A stretch of 64,000 nt of DNA, taken from contig NZ_VJZZ01000002.1 in the NCBI RefSeq assembly GCF_009659535.1, positions 557,233 through 621,232 of the forward strand. The letters are read 5' to 3'. Positions 17,338 through 25,023 of this stretch are shown here, in pieces. The position numbers were made by a program, and so were the translations under genes. Every line of letters starts with the position of its first letter. Position 1 is the first letter of the stretch. The notes below the pieces were generated by a model that saw only the letters and a list, made by a program, of their open reading frames with translations, was not told the origin of the DNA and ran no database searches. The DNA is from Aggregicoccus sp. 17bor-14 (GTDB lineage Bacteria; Myxococcota; Myxococcia; Myxococcales; Myxococcaceae).

Positions 17338-17370
17338 CGGCGGCAATTGCGCTCTATCCCCGGAGAGCAC

Positions 17371-18228
17371 ATGCCGCGCACCGCCAATGCCCGCCTCGCC
17401 GCGCTCGCTGCGGATGCCAGCGCCGAGCGCGAGCTGCTCCACCCGCTCGGAGAGGACGAGCCGCGCAAGGACCGCCAGTTCGTCACGGCGCTCGCGCGCG
17501 GCCTCGAGCTGCTGCGCGCCTTCACGCCGCAGGCCCCGCTGCTGGGCAACCAGGAGCTCGCGCAGCTCACCGGCCTGCCCAAGCCCACGGTGTCGCGCCT
17601 CACGCACACGCTCACGCGCCTGGGCTACCTCACGCGCAGCGAGCGCCTGGGCAAGTACGCGCTCAACACCGGCGTCCTCTCGCTCGGCTTCACGGCGCTC
17701 TCCAGCATGGGCGTGCGCGAGGTGGCGCGCCCATTGATGCAGGAGCTGGCGGAGTACGCGAACGTGCCGGTGTCGCTCGGGCAGCGCGACCGGCTGAACA
17801 TGGTCTACGTGGAGCACTGCCGCTCGGCGGCCTCCGTCACCCTGCGGCTCGACCTCGGCTCGCGCCTGCCGCTCGCCACCACGGCGATGGGGCGCGCGCT
17901 GCTCGCAGCGATTCCGGAGCGCGAGCGCAGCTACCTCATGGACCACCTCGCCCGGCGCGACCGCACGGCGTGGCCGCAGCTGCGCAAGAGCATCGAGCAG
18001 GCGCTGCGCGACTACGAGGAGCGCGGCTTCACGCTCTCGGTGGGGGACTGGGACCGCGACGTGGTGGCGGTGGGCGTGCCGCTCATCCCGCCGGACGGCA
18101 GCGGCATCGTGGCCTTCAACTGCGGCGGGCCCGCCTTCTCCCTCACGCGCGAGCGGCTCGAGGGAGAGCTGGGCCCCCGGCTCGTGAACCTCGCGCGCGT
18201 GGTGCAGGCCCGGCTCGTGCGCCGCTGA
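17371..18228 (+). CDS. IclR-family transcriptional regulator
   Basis: A 285-residue regulator. A ~45-residue N-terminal tail precedes a winged helix-turn-helix (FVTALARGLELLRAF, then NQELAQLTGLPKPTVSRLTH). The C-terminal ligand-binding IclR domain has MVYVEHCRS, PLATTAMGRALLA and GFTLSVGDWDRDVVAVGVPL. The ligands of this family are usually aromatic or short-chain acids and their CoA-pathway intermediates. Its position, divergent from PaaJ/PaaH-like genes and upstream of a hydrolase and a FadJ-like gene, suggests it controls this block. An AGAG ribosome-binding site precedes the ATG. Confidence 0.93.
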   Translation: MPRTANARLAALAADASAERELLHPLGEDEPRKDRQFVTALARGLELLRAFTPQAPLLGNQELAQLTGLPKPTVSRLTHTLTRLGYLTRSERLGKYALNTGVLSLGFTALSSMGVREVARPLMQELAEYANVPVSLGQRDRLNMVYVEHCRSAASVTLRLDLGSRLPLATTAMGRALLAAIPERERSYLMDHLARRDRTAWPQLRKSIEQALRDYEERGFTLSVGDWDRDVVAVGVPLIPPDGSGIVAFNCGGPAFSLTRERLEGELGPRLVNLARVVQARLVRR

Positions 18229-18238
18229 GGAACCCCCC

Positions 18239-19180
18239 ATGCTCGCTGCGCTCCTCGCCGTCCCCCTCGCGCTCGTGGCCACGCGGCAGTGGCTGCTGCA
18301 CCGCAAGAGCTCGCCGCGCCACCGCGAGGCCTTCGACGGCGTGGTGTACCGCGTGGGCGACGCGGTGGTGGCCGAGCGGAGCTGCGAGACCCCGCGCGCG
18401 ACCGTCGTGTGCATGCACGGCTTCGTCGAGGACCTGCGCTACTTCGCCGGCTACTACCGGGACGCGGACGTGCAGCTCATCGCGCTGGCGGGCGCCGGCT
18501 ACCACGTGCCCATCCACGGGCCGGTGGTGAAGCACGCGCCGTGGGCGCGCGAGCCCGCGCAGCCGCACGGCAGCATCGCCTACGACGCCGAGGTGCTGGT
18601 GCAGGCGCTCGAGCACCTGCCCCGAAGCCGCAGCGTGCGCGTGCACGGGCACTCGCGCGGCGGCGCGGTGGTGCTGGAGGCGGCGCGGCTGCGTCCGGAC
18701 CTGTTCCGCGACGTGGAGGTGGTGCTCGAGGCACCCGTGCTTCCGCAGGGGCGCGCGGTCATGGAGCCCACGTCGCTCGAGATGTGGGCCTTCGCCTTCC
18801 GCGTGCAGCTGTGGCGCCTGCAGCCGCTGCACCCCACGGTGACGCGCGCGTACGGGCCGCTCACGGACGCGCGCAAGCGCGAGCTGCTCTCGGGCTTTCC
18901 GCACAGCACCGAGCGCGTGGTGACGATGGTGCACAACATGCGGGACATCGAGCGCTGGATGCGCGAGCGCGACGACTCGCTGTTCCAGAACCTGCGCCGC
19001 GGCACGGTGCTGGTGCCCACGGGGGACCGGGTGCTGGTGCCCGAGGCGATGCTCGCGAGCGCGAGCCGCGGTGCGCCTCCGCTGGAGGTGCGGGTGCTCG
19101 AGGGCTGCAGCCACTTCGTGCTGCTCGACCGCCCCGAGGCCCTGCCGCCTTTGAGCAAGTCCAACCCAGGAGCCCCGTGA
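18239..19180 (+). CDS. Alpha/beta-hydrolase, membrane-anchored
   Basis: A 313-residue hydrolase with a single N-terminal hydrophobic segment (about residues 1-17) that may anchor it to the inner membrane. The fold starts with ATVVCMHGFVEDLRYFAGYY, where HGF is the oxyanion element. The nucleophile elbow is GHSRGG with Ser139, and a late His lies in EGCSHFVLLDRPE. It may be an esterase, lipase or thioesterase, and the substrate is unknown. It starts 10 nt after the IclR gene, and its stop overlaps the FadJ-like start, so it should be cotranscribed with both. Confidence 0.85.
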   Translation: MLAALLAVPLALVATRQWLLHRKSSPRHREAFDGVVYRVGDAVVAERSCETPRATVVCMHGFVEDLRYFAGYYRDADVQLIALAGAGYHVPIHGPVVKHAPWAREPAQPHGSIAYDAEVLVQALEHLPRSRSVRVHGHSRGGAVVLEAARLRPDLFRDVEVVLEAPVLPQGRAVMEPTSLEMWAFAFRVQLWRLQPLHPTVTRAYGPLTDARKRELLSGFPHSTERVVTMVHNMRDIERWMRERDDSLFQNLRRGTVLVPTGDRVLVPEAMLASASRGAPPLEVRVLEGCSHFVLLDRPEALPPLSKSNPGAP

Positions 19181-21279
19181 TGAGCGCGAGGTACGAGGTG
19201 CATGGCTCGGTGCCGGTGGCGGTGGTCACGCTGGACAACCCGCCGGTGAACGGGCTGGGGCTCAGCACCCGCGAGGGGATCGCGGACGCGCTGAAGCGGG
19301 CGGAGGCGGACGGCGGGGTGCAGGCGGTGGTGCTCGTGGGCGCGGGGCGCGGCTTCTCGGGCGGCGCGGACATCCGCGAGTTCGGCACGCCGAAGGCCCT
19401 CTCCGAGCCCAGCCTCGCCGCGCTCATCGAGCGCCTGGAGCGCTCGGCGAAGCCCGTGGTGGCGGCGATTCACGGCGTGGCGATGGGCGGGGGCCTCGAG
19501 CTCGCGCTCGGCTGCCACTACCGGGTGGCGGCGCCGGGCGCGCAGGTGGCGCTGCCCGAGGTGAAGCTGGGCATCCTCCCCGGCGCGGGCGGCACGCAGC
19601 GGCTGCCGCGGGTGCTGGGGGCGGAGCGCGCGCTGGAGATGATCGTCAGCGGAGAGCCCGCGCGCAGCGAGGACCTCGCGGCGCTGCCCGGACAGCGACT
19701 CTTCGACCGCATCGTGGAGGGAGACCTGCTCGAGGGCGCGCTCGCCTTCGCGGGTGAAGTCAGCGCGCGCCGCCCGCTGCCGCGCGTGCGCGACCTGCGC
19801 GCGGAGCTGCCGGACCGCGAGGCCTTCTTCCAGAAGGCGCGCGAGCGGGTGCGCGCCGCGAGCAAGCACCAGCCCGCGCCCCTGCGCTGTGTGGACGCGG
19901 TGGAGGCGGCGCTCACCTTGCCCTTCGATGCGGGGCTCTCGCTGGAGCGCTCGCTGTTCCTCGAGCTCGTCGCCACGCCCGAGAGCCGCGCGCTGCGCCA
20001 CGCCTTCTTCGCCGAGCGCGCCGCGGGCAAGGTGCAGGGCGTGGCGGAGGACACGGCGCTGCGCGAGGTGAAGCGCGTGGGCGTGGTGGGGGCGGGCACC
20101 ATGGGCGGCGGCATCGCCATGACCTTCCTCAACGCCGGGCTCCCGGTGACGCTGGTGGAGACGAAGCCCGAGGCGCTCGAGCGCGGGCTCGCCACGCTTC
20201 GCCGCAACTACGAGGCGCAGGTGCAGAAGGGCAAGCTCACGCCCGAGGCGCTCACCCAGCGCATCGCGCTGCTCTCCTCCACGCTGAAGCTCGAGGATCT
20301 GCGCGAGGTGGACCTGGTGGTCGAGGCGGTGTTCGAGGAGCTGGGCGTGAAGGAGCAGGTGTTCCGCCAGCTCGACGCGGTGGTGAAGCCCGGCGCCATC
20401 CTCGCGACCAACACGTCGACCCTGGACGTGAACCGCATCGCCGCGTTCACGAAGCGCCCGCAGGACGTGCTGGGCATGCACTTCTTCAGCCCGGCGAACG
20501 TGATGAAGCTGCTCGAGGTGGTGCGCGGCGAGCGCACCGCGAACGACGTGCTCGCCACGGTGATGGCTCTTGCGCGGCGCATCAAGAAGACGGCGGTGGT
20601 GTCCGGCGTGTGCGACGGCTTCATCGGCAACCGGATGATCGAGCAGTACAGCCGCCAGGCGATGTTCCTGGTGGAGGAGGGCGCCTCGCCGCAGCAGGTG
20701 GACGGGGCCCTCGAGCGGTGGGGCTTCGCGATGGGGCCCTTCCGGATGAGCGACCTGGCGGGCAACGACATCAGCTGGGCCATCCGCAAGCGCCGCTACG
20801 CCGAGCAGCCCGCGCTGCGCTACAGCCGCGTGGCGGACCGCCTCTGCGAGCAGGGCCGCTTCGGCCAGAAGACGGGCGCGGGCTGGTACGACTACGCGCC
20901 GGGAAAGCGCGAGGCGCAGGTGAGCCCGGTGGTGGAGGCGCTCGTCTCGGAGCACCGCCAGGCGCTCGGCATCGCCCCGCGCGCCATCGGGGACGAGGAG
21001 ATTGTCCTGCGCCTCGTCTACGCGCTGGTGAACGAGGGCGCGCGCCTGCTCGAGGAGGGCATCGCCGCGCGCGCGAGCGACATCGACCTGGTGTACCTCA
21101 CGGGCTACGGCTTCCCGCTGCACCGCGGCGGGCCCATGCACTACGCCAACGAGCAGGGGCTCGCGCGCGTGGTGGAGACCATGGCGCGCTTCGCCCAGAA
21201 CCCGCACGACGACGCGGAGTTCTGGCGTCCCGCGCCCCTGCTCGCGAGGCTCGCCGCCGAGGGCAAGCCCTTCGTCTAG
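19180..21279 (+). CDS. Fatty-acid oxidation fusion enzyme: enoyl-CoA hydratase / 3-hydroxyacyl-CoA dehydrogenase (FadB/FadJ-like)
   Basis: A 699-residue bifunctional beta-oxidation enzyme. Residues 1-190 are the crotonase domain, with GAGRGFSGGADI, VAMGGGLELALG for the oxyanion hole, and LPEVKLGILPGAGG carrying a catalytic Glu. From about residue 300 comes the dehydrogenase, with GVVGAGTMGGGIA for NAD, GMHFFSPANVMKLLEVV with the catalytic His, and two C-terminal helical modules (GFIGNRMIEQY and LVNEGARLLEEG). This order matches FadJ and peroxisomal-type bifunctional enzymes. The ATG overlaps the hydrolase stop (TGATG) and has AGGAG seven bases upstream. Confidence 0.93.
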   Translation: MSARYEVHGSVPVAVVTLDNPPVNGLGLSTREGIADALKRAEADGGVQAVVLVGAGRGFSGGADIREFGTPKALSEPSLAALIERLERSAKPVVAAIHGVAMGGGLELALGCHYRVAAPGAQVALPEVKLGILPGAGGTQRLPRVLGAERALEMIVSGEPARSEDLAALPGQRLFDRIVEGDLLEGALAFAGEVSARRPLPRVRDLRAELPDREAFFQKARERVRAASKHQPAPLRCVDAVEAALTLPFDAGLSLERSLFLELVATPESRALRHAFFAERAAGKVQGVAEDTALREVKRVGVVGAGTMGGGIAMTFLNAGLPVTLVETKPEALERGLATLRRNYEAQVQKGKLTPEALTQRIALLSSTLKLEDLREVDLVVEAVFEELGVKEQVFRQLDAVVKPGAILATNTSTLDVNRIAAFTKRPQDVLGMHFFSPANVMKLLEVVRGERTANDVLATVMALARRIKKTAVVSGVCDGFIGNRMIEQYSRQAMFLVEEGASPQQVDGALERWGFAMGPFRMSDLAGNDISWAIRKRRYAEQPALRYSRVADRLCEQGRFGQKTGAGWYDYAPGKREAQVSPVVEALVSEHRQALGIAPRAIGDEEIVLRLVYALVNEGARLLEEGIAARASDIDLVYLTGYGFPLHRGGPMHYANEQGLARVVETMARFAQNPHDDAEFWRPAPLLARLAAEGKPFV

Positions 21280-21294
21280 TGTTCCGGTGGGGGA

Positions 21295-21819
21295 TTAGTG
21301 CCCCTGCGCCGGCTGCGCGGGGGCCTGCTGCGCCGGAGCCGCCGGCTGCTGCGCCGCGGACTCCGGCGCCGCGCGAGGCCAGCGCTGCGTGCGGCCCAGC
21401 AGCGAGAACCCGATGAAGCCGCGCACCTTGAGGACCTTGCCGCCGTCCTCGAGCTCGAGCTTGCACTTGTAGGTCTTGCCGTTCTCCGGGTCCATGATGG
21501 TCCCGCCGCTCCACTTGTTGTCCCCGTCGCGCTCGAGGCCGCGGAGGATGACCATCCCGATGACGGGCTTGCCCTTGAGCGCGCCGTCGCACTTCACGCA
21601 CATGGGGTTCTGGTCCTCGTTGGGGGCGCGGTACAGGCGCTCGACCTTGCCGAAGAGCTTGCCGTTCTCCTCGTAGATGGAGACCACCGACTTGGGCTTC
21701 TTCGTCTCGTCGTCGATGGTGGTCCAGCGGCCCACAGGGGTCGCGGCGGCCTGGGCCAGCGCGTTCGCGGTCCACAGCAGGGTCACCAGGGCCAGTCCCA
21801 TCCCACGGCTCGCGGTCAT
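21295..21819 (-). CDS. DUF2147-family exported protein
   Basis: A 174-residue secreted protein. The signal peptide ends near ALA-QAA (about residue 22). The DUF2147 domain follows: VGRWTTIDDETKKPKSVVSI, KLFGKVERLY, then a CVKCDG element, GMVILRGL, and GGTIMDPENGKTYKCKLEL. The C-terminus is a Pro/Ala/Gln tail of about 20 residues. The family is thought to be periplasmic and beta-barrel-like, but its function is unknown. The chosen ATG (21817-21819) gives a proper signal peptide. It is convergent with the FadJ-like gene. Confidence 0.87.
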   Translation of the reverse strand: MTASRGMGLALVTLLWTANALAQAAATPVGRWTTIDDETKKPKSVVSIYEENGKLFGKVERLYRAPNEDQNPMCVKCDGALKGKPVIGMVILRGLERDGDNKWSGGTIMDPENGKTYKCKLELEDGGKVLKVRGFIGFSLLGRTQRWPRAAPESAAQQPAAPAQQAPAQPAQGH

Positions 21820-22272
21820 TCCAGGGTCCTTCCGGCGCAAGGGGGGCAGCACTCGCAGGGGCGGCCTGCGCCAGCGTGGGGCGCCCCTGCACGGTTCCGG
21901 TGGTCAGCCTACGCCAACGACGCCTGCTTGCTCCTGGCGCACGTTTCCGCAAGTTCCACTACTGGCTCCCGGTCGTTTCGGACCCGGTATCCGCGACCAC
22001 TTTCCGCCCCGGGCGGAGCGCGCTGGGCTATGGGCCCGCCCGCTGCGCACGCCCGGCTGCTGTGCCGCCTGCTCACCCGCCCATCGCGTCTCCCACGCGA
22101 CACGGATGGGTGATCCAGGCGTCCTACAATTGGGCGCTGGCAGTGGCTCGGACTTAGGTTCAAAGTGTCGATGTGATTGGGCAGCCTCGAAGCCGAGGCG
22201 GGAATTTGGCCGGTGTTGCGCCGAAGCGCTTTCGGGCGTAGAGGCACAGCCGGGGGGTTGGCAGAGGTGAAC
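21820..22272. other. 453-bp intergenic region upstream of the PTS operon
   Basis: No credible gene was seen on either strand. The sequence becomes less GC-rich from about 22120. It holds a TACAAT at 22125-22130 that could serve as a -10 element, although the -35 match is poor, and a hairpin at 22184-22199. A long untranslated leader for the PTS operon is plausible. Confidence 0.5.
22184..22199 (+). promoter_or_regulatory. Leader hairpin upstream of PTS operon
   Basis: GCCTCG and CGAGGC form a perfect six-base stem with an AAGC loop, 74 nt before the IIA start. It may be an mRNA structure or a protein site. No function is claimed. Confidence 0.35.
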
Positions 22273-22692
22273 ATGGTCGGCCTCGTAGTGGCGACCCACG
22301 GGCGTCTGGCGGATGAGATGGTGGCAACCGCCGAGCAGATCGTGGGGAAGTTGCCCCTGGTAGCAACGTGCAGCATCGAGCCGGGCACGGCGCTGGAGGA
22401 GCTGCGGGCGAAGATCAAGGGCGCCATCCACCAGGTGGACCAGGGCGAGGGCGTGATCGTGCTCGCGGACCTGTTCGGCGGCACCCCGTGCAAGGAGTCG
22501 CTGATGATGTGCCAGCGGCTGAATATCGAGGTGCTCGCGGGCGTCAACCTGCCCATGCTGCTCAAGGCCAACAGCCTGCGCAACGAGCGGCTGCCGCTGC
22601 AGGAGATGGGCGCGATGCTGGCTGCCTACGGACAGCGCAACATCACGTGCGCCTCCGCGCTGCTGCGTGAAGCGCAGGTGCCGCGAACTTGA
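22273..22692 (+). CDS. PTS IIA component, mannose/sorbose family
   Basis: A 139-residue cytoplasmic phosphocarrier. His9 in GLVVATHGRLADEM is the phosphorylation site. The later DLFGGTPCKES block is conserved in the ManX-IIA fold. It accepts phosphate from HPr and passes it to the IIB protein encoded next. It is the first gene of a six-gene operon. The ATG at 22273 is preferred; a GTG two codons upstream is possible. Because free-standing IIA proteins can also be regulatory, its presence with full IIB, IIC and IID genes argues for a transport role. Confidence 0.93.
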   Translation: MVGLVVATHGRLADEMVATAEQIVGKLPLVATCSIEPGTALEELRAKIKGAIHQVDQGEGVIVLADLFGGTPCKESLMMCQRLNIEVLAGVNLPMLLKANSLRNERLPLQEMGAMLAAYGQRNITCASALLREAQVPRT

Positions 22693-22725
22693 CGTAGGGC
22701 CGGTCGTCGGCGATTCGAGAAGACC

Positions 22726-23220
22726 GTGATCTCCCTCGTCCGCGTCGACAACCGCCTCATCCACGGCCAGGTCGTCGAGGCCTGGCTGCCGCACCTCAAG
22801 GTGTCGCGCGTGGCGGTGGCCGACGACGAGGCCGCCAGCAGCCCGCTCGTACGCGCCGCCATGGCGCTCGCGGTGCAGAGCGCGATCGAGGTCCTCATCC
22901 AGCCGCTCGAGCGCATGGACTTCGCGGCCCTCAGCCGCGACGCGGTGCGCACCCTCGTCCTCGTGCGCGAGGTGGGCGGCGCGGCCTACGCCCGCGAGCA
23001 CGGCCTGCAGGCCGCCGAGCTGAACCTGGGCAACGTGCACTTCGCGAGCGGCCGGCGCCAGGTGAGCCCCTCCGTCTTCCTCTCCCCCGAGGAGCTCGCG
23101 CAGCTGCAGGGGCTCGCCCAGGCGGGCGTGCGCGTGGAGGCGCGCGCGGTGCCGAGCGAGCGGCCGCTGGAGCTCGCCGAGCTGCAGGAGCGCTGGGAGC
23201 GGGCCCGGGGAGACGCGTGA
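22726..23220 (+). CDS. PTS IIB component, mannose/sorbose family
   Basis: A 164-residue phosphocarrier that transfers phosphate to the incoming sugar. It opens with the canonical ISLVRVDNRLIHGQVVEAW, in which His13 is the phosphorylation site. LNLGNVHFASGRRQVSPSVF is the conserved substrate-loop region. The start is GTG (22726), 33 nt after the IIA stop. Its stop overlaps the IIC start (GTGA). The sugar cannot be deduced from sequence alone; known family substrates include mannose, glucosamine, fructose, sorbose and N-acetylgalactosamine. Confidence 0.93.
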   Translation: MISLVRVDNRLIHGQVVEAWLPHLKVSRVAVADDEAASSPLVRAAMALAVQSAIEVLIQPLERMDFAALSRDAVRTLVLVREVGGAAYAREHGLQAAELNLGNVHFASGRRQVSPSVFLSPEELAQLQGLAQAGVRVEARAVPSERPLELAELQERWERARGDA

Positions 23221-23933
23221 GCGTCGCCTGGGGCCAGGTGGCGCTGGCGGCTCTGTGGGGCGGCGTGGTCGCGCTCGAGCGCAAGGCGTTCCTCCAGGCG
23301 ATGCTCAGCCGTCCCCTCGTCGCGGCCACCGTGATGGGCCTGCTGCTCGGGGACGTGCCCAGCGGCCTCTTCGTGGGGATGTTCCTCGAGCTCTTCTACC
23401 TGGGCGCGGCGAACCTCGGCGCGAGCCTGCCGGAGAACGACACGCTCGCGGCCACCGGCACGGCGGCGGCCGCCGCGTGCATGGCGCTCGCCACGGGCGC
23501 GGGCAGCACGCCGGCGCTCTGGAGCATCGCGCTGCTCGTCTTCATCCCGCTGGGGCGCGCAGGCCGCCTGCTGGACCGGCGCCTCGAGGCCTACAGCGCG
23601 CGGCTCGCGGCGGTCGCCCTCAGCGCCGCGGAGGCCGGGCACCTCAACCGCGCGGTGCGCCAGAACCTGTGGGGCATGTGGCCGCACTTCGTGATCTACG
23701 GCGCGGCCACGGCCGCCTGCGCGGTGGCGGGCTTCGCGCTGGGGCCGCTCGCCGAGCGGCTGCCGCTGGGGCTGCTGCGCGGGCTCGCCTGGGCCTACCC
23801 GGCCATGGGCAGCGTGGCGGCGGCCATCGCGGCGCGCGGCAGCAACGCGCGGCGCGCGCACCTCTGGGCGCTGGTGGGCGCGGGGGCGGGGCTGCTGCTG
23901 GTGGGCGCGCTCGCGCTGCGGAGTGGGCGTTGA
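23217..23933 (+). CDS. PTS IIC component, mannose/sorbose family
   Basis: A 238-residue integral membrane permease subunit with about six to seven hydrophobic stretches. It carries the typical ALWGGVVALERKAFLQAMLS start and the conserved GLFVGMFLELFYLGAANLG and ASLPENDTLAA blocks of ManY-type proteins. With IID it forms the sugar channel. The GTG start (23217) overlaps the IIB stop. Its own stop overlaps a TTG start for IID. The sequence shows no deletion of the core, so it should be functional. Confidence 0.9.
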   Translation: MSVAWGQVALAALWGGVVALERKAFLQAMLSRPLVAATVMGLLLGDVPSGLFVGMFLELFYLGAANLGASLPENDTLAATGTAAAAACMALATGAGSTPALWSIALLVFIPLGRAGRLLDRRLEAYSARLAAVALSAAEAGHLNRAVRQNLWGMWPHFVIYGAATAACAVAGFALGPLAERLPLGLLRGLAWAYPAMGSVAAAIAARGSNARRAHLWALVGAGAGLLLVGALALRSGR

Positions 23934-24730
23934 GGCCCGAGCGACGCGAGCGCTCGGGAGGGGCGCGGGAGCCGGGCTGGCGCCTCAGCCGGCGCGTGCG
24001 GCTGCGCGTCTTCTTCCGCTCGCTCTTCCTGCAGGCCTCGTGGAACCCCAAGGGGATGCAGAACCTGGGGCTCGCGTACGCCGTCTACCCCGCGCTCGAG
24101 GAGCTGTACCCCGAGCGCGAGGCGCTCGAGCGCGCGCTGCGCCGCCACCTCGTGTTCTTCAACACCCACCCCTACGTGGCCGCGGCCATCGTCGGCGGGG
24201 TGCTCTTCCACGAGCAGCGCATCGCCTCGGGCGAGGAGCCGCCGGACAAGGTCGTGGCCTTCAAGGCGGCCCTGATGGGGCCGCTCGCGGCGCTGGGGGA
24301 CGGCTTCTTCTGGCTCAGCCTCAAGCCCGCGGTGGGCGCGCTGTGCGCGGCGCTGGTGCCCCTGCTCGGCGTGTGGAGCGCGGTGCTCTTCCTCGTGCTC
24401 TACAACGCGGTGCACCTGTCCCTGCGCGCGCGCCTGTACTGGCTCGGGCTCTCCCTGGGCGACCGGCTGGTGGAGTCGGTGGCGCGCGCGAACCTGCCCA
24501 CCCGCGGGGCGCGCCTGCGGGCGCTCGCCGCGGTGTGCGCGGGCGGCATCGCGGCGTGGCTCGCCGCCACCTTCGGCGCCCACGCGGGTGGAGCGCGCGC
24601 GCCGCTGCTCGCCGGCGGGTGCCTGGGGATGGGGGTGCTCGCCTACCTGCTCGTGAGCCGGCGGGTGCCGAGCTACGTGGTGCTCTACCTCGCCGCAGCG
24701 CTCGCTTGCGCGGCGGGGGCATTTCTGTGA
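23930..24730 (+). CDS. PTS IID component, mannose/sorbose family
   Basis: A 266-residue membrane subunit unique to this PTS family. The diagnostic blocks are FFRSLFLQASWNPKGMQNLG, FFNTHPYVAAAIVGGVLFHE and MGPLAALGDGFFW, followed by a hydrophobic C-terminal half with three to four membrane segments. A TTG start overlapping the IIC stop (TTGA), with GGAG about six bases upstream, was chosen. A GTG at 23996 is a credible alternative that would remove a charged 22-residue N-terminus. It ends 14 nt before HPr. Confidence 0.88.
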   Translation: MRPERRERSGGAREPGWRLSRRVRLRVFFRSLFLQASWNPKGMQNLGLAYAVYPALEELYPEREALERALRRHLVFFNTHPYVAAAIVGGVLFHEQRIASGEEPPDKVVAFKAALMGPLAALGDGFFWLSLKPAVGALCAALVPLLGVWSAVLFLVLYNAVHLSLRARLYWLGLSLGDRLVESVARANLPTRGARLRALAAVCAGGIAAWLAATFGAHAGGARAPLLAGGCLGMGVLAYLLVSRRVPSYVVLYLAAALACAAGAFL

Positions 24731-24744
24731 ACCGTGAGGACGCA

Positions 24745-25023
24745 ATGGCAACCGTGGCCGAAGGGGAATACGAGATCGTCAACGCGCTGGGCCTCCACGC
24801 GCGGGCGGCCGCCCAGCTCGTCAAAGTCGCCAACCGTCACAAGAGCGACGTCACGGTCGCCTGCGAGGGCCAGACGGCCAATGCCAAGAGCATCATGGGC
24901 GTGCTGATGCTGGCGGCGGCGAAGGGGATGCGGGTGAAGGTCACCTGCAAGGGCGAGGACGCACCGGCGTGCCTCGCAGAGATTGCGAAGCTCATCGCGG
25001 ACCGCTTCGGAGAGGGGCAGTGA
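24745..25023 (+). CDS. HPr phosphocarrier protein
   Basis: A 92-residue phosphocarrier. His18 in ALGLHARAAAQLV is the site phosphorylated by enzyme I. Ser49 in AKSIMGVLML occupies the position of the regulatory serine used by HPr kinase in some bacteria. No HPr kinase gene is visible in this window. The start ATG has GTGAGGA upstream. It sits between IID and enzyme I and its stop overlaps the EI start (GTGA), so this operon provides its own energy-coupling proteins. Confidence 0.94.
   Translation: MATVAEGEYEIVNALGLHARAAAQLVKVANRHKSDVTVACEGQTANAKSIMGVLMLAAAKGMRVKVTCKGEDAPACLAEIAKLIADRFGEGQ

Noticed and set aside
22200..22240. Possible sigma-54 promoter (TTGGCCGGTGTTGCG) before the PTS operon
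   Set aside because: The distance between the GG and GC elements is 8 nt instead of the required 10, so it does not fit the -24/-12 consensus.
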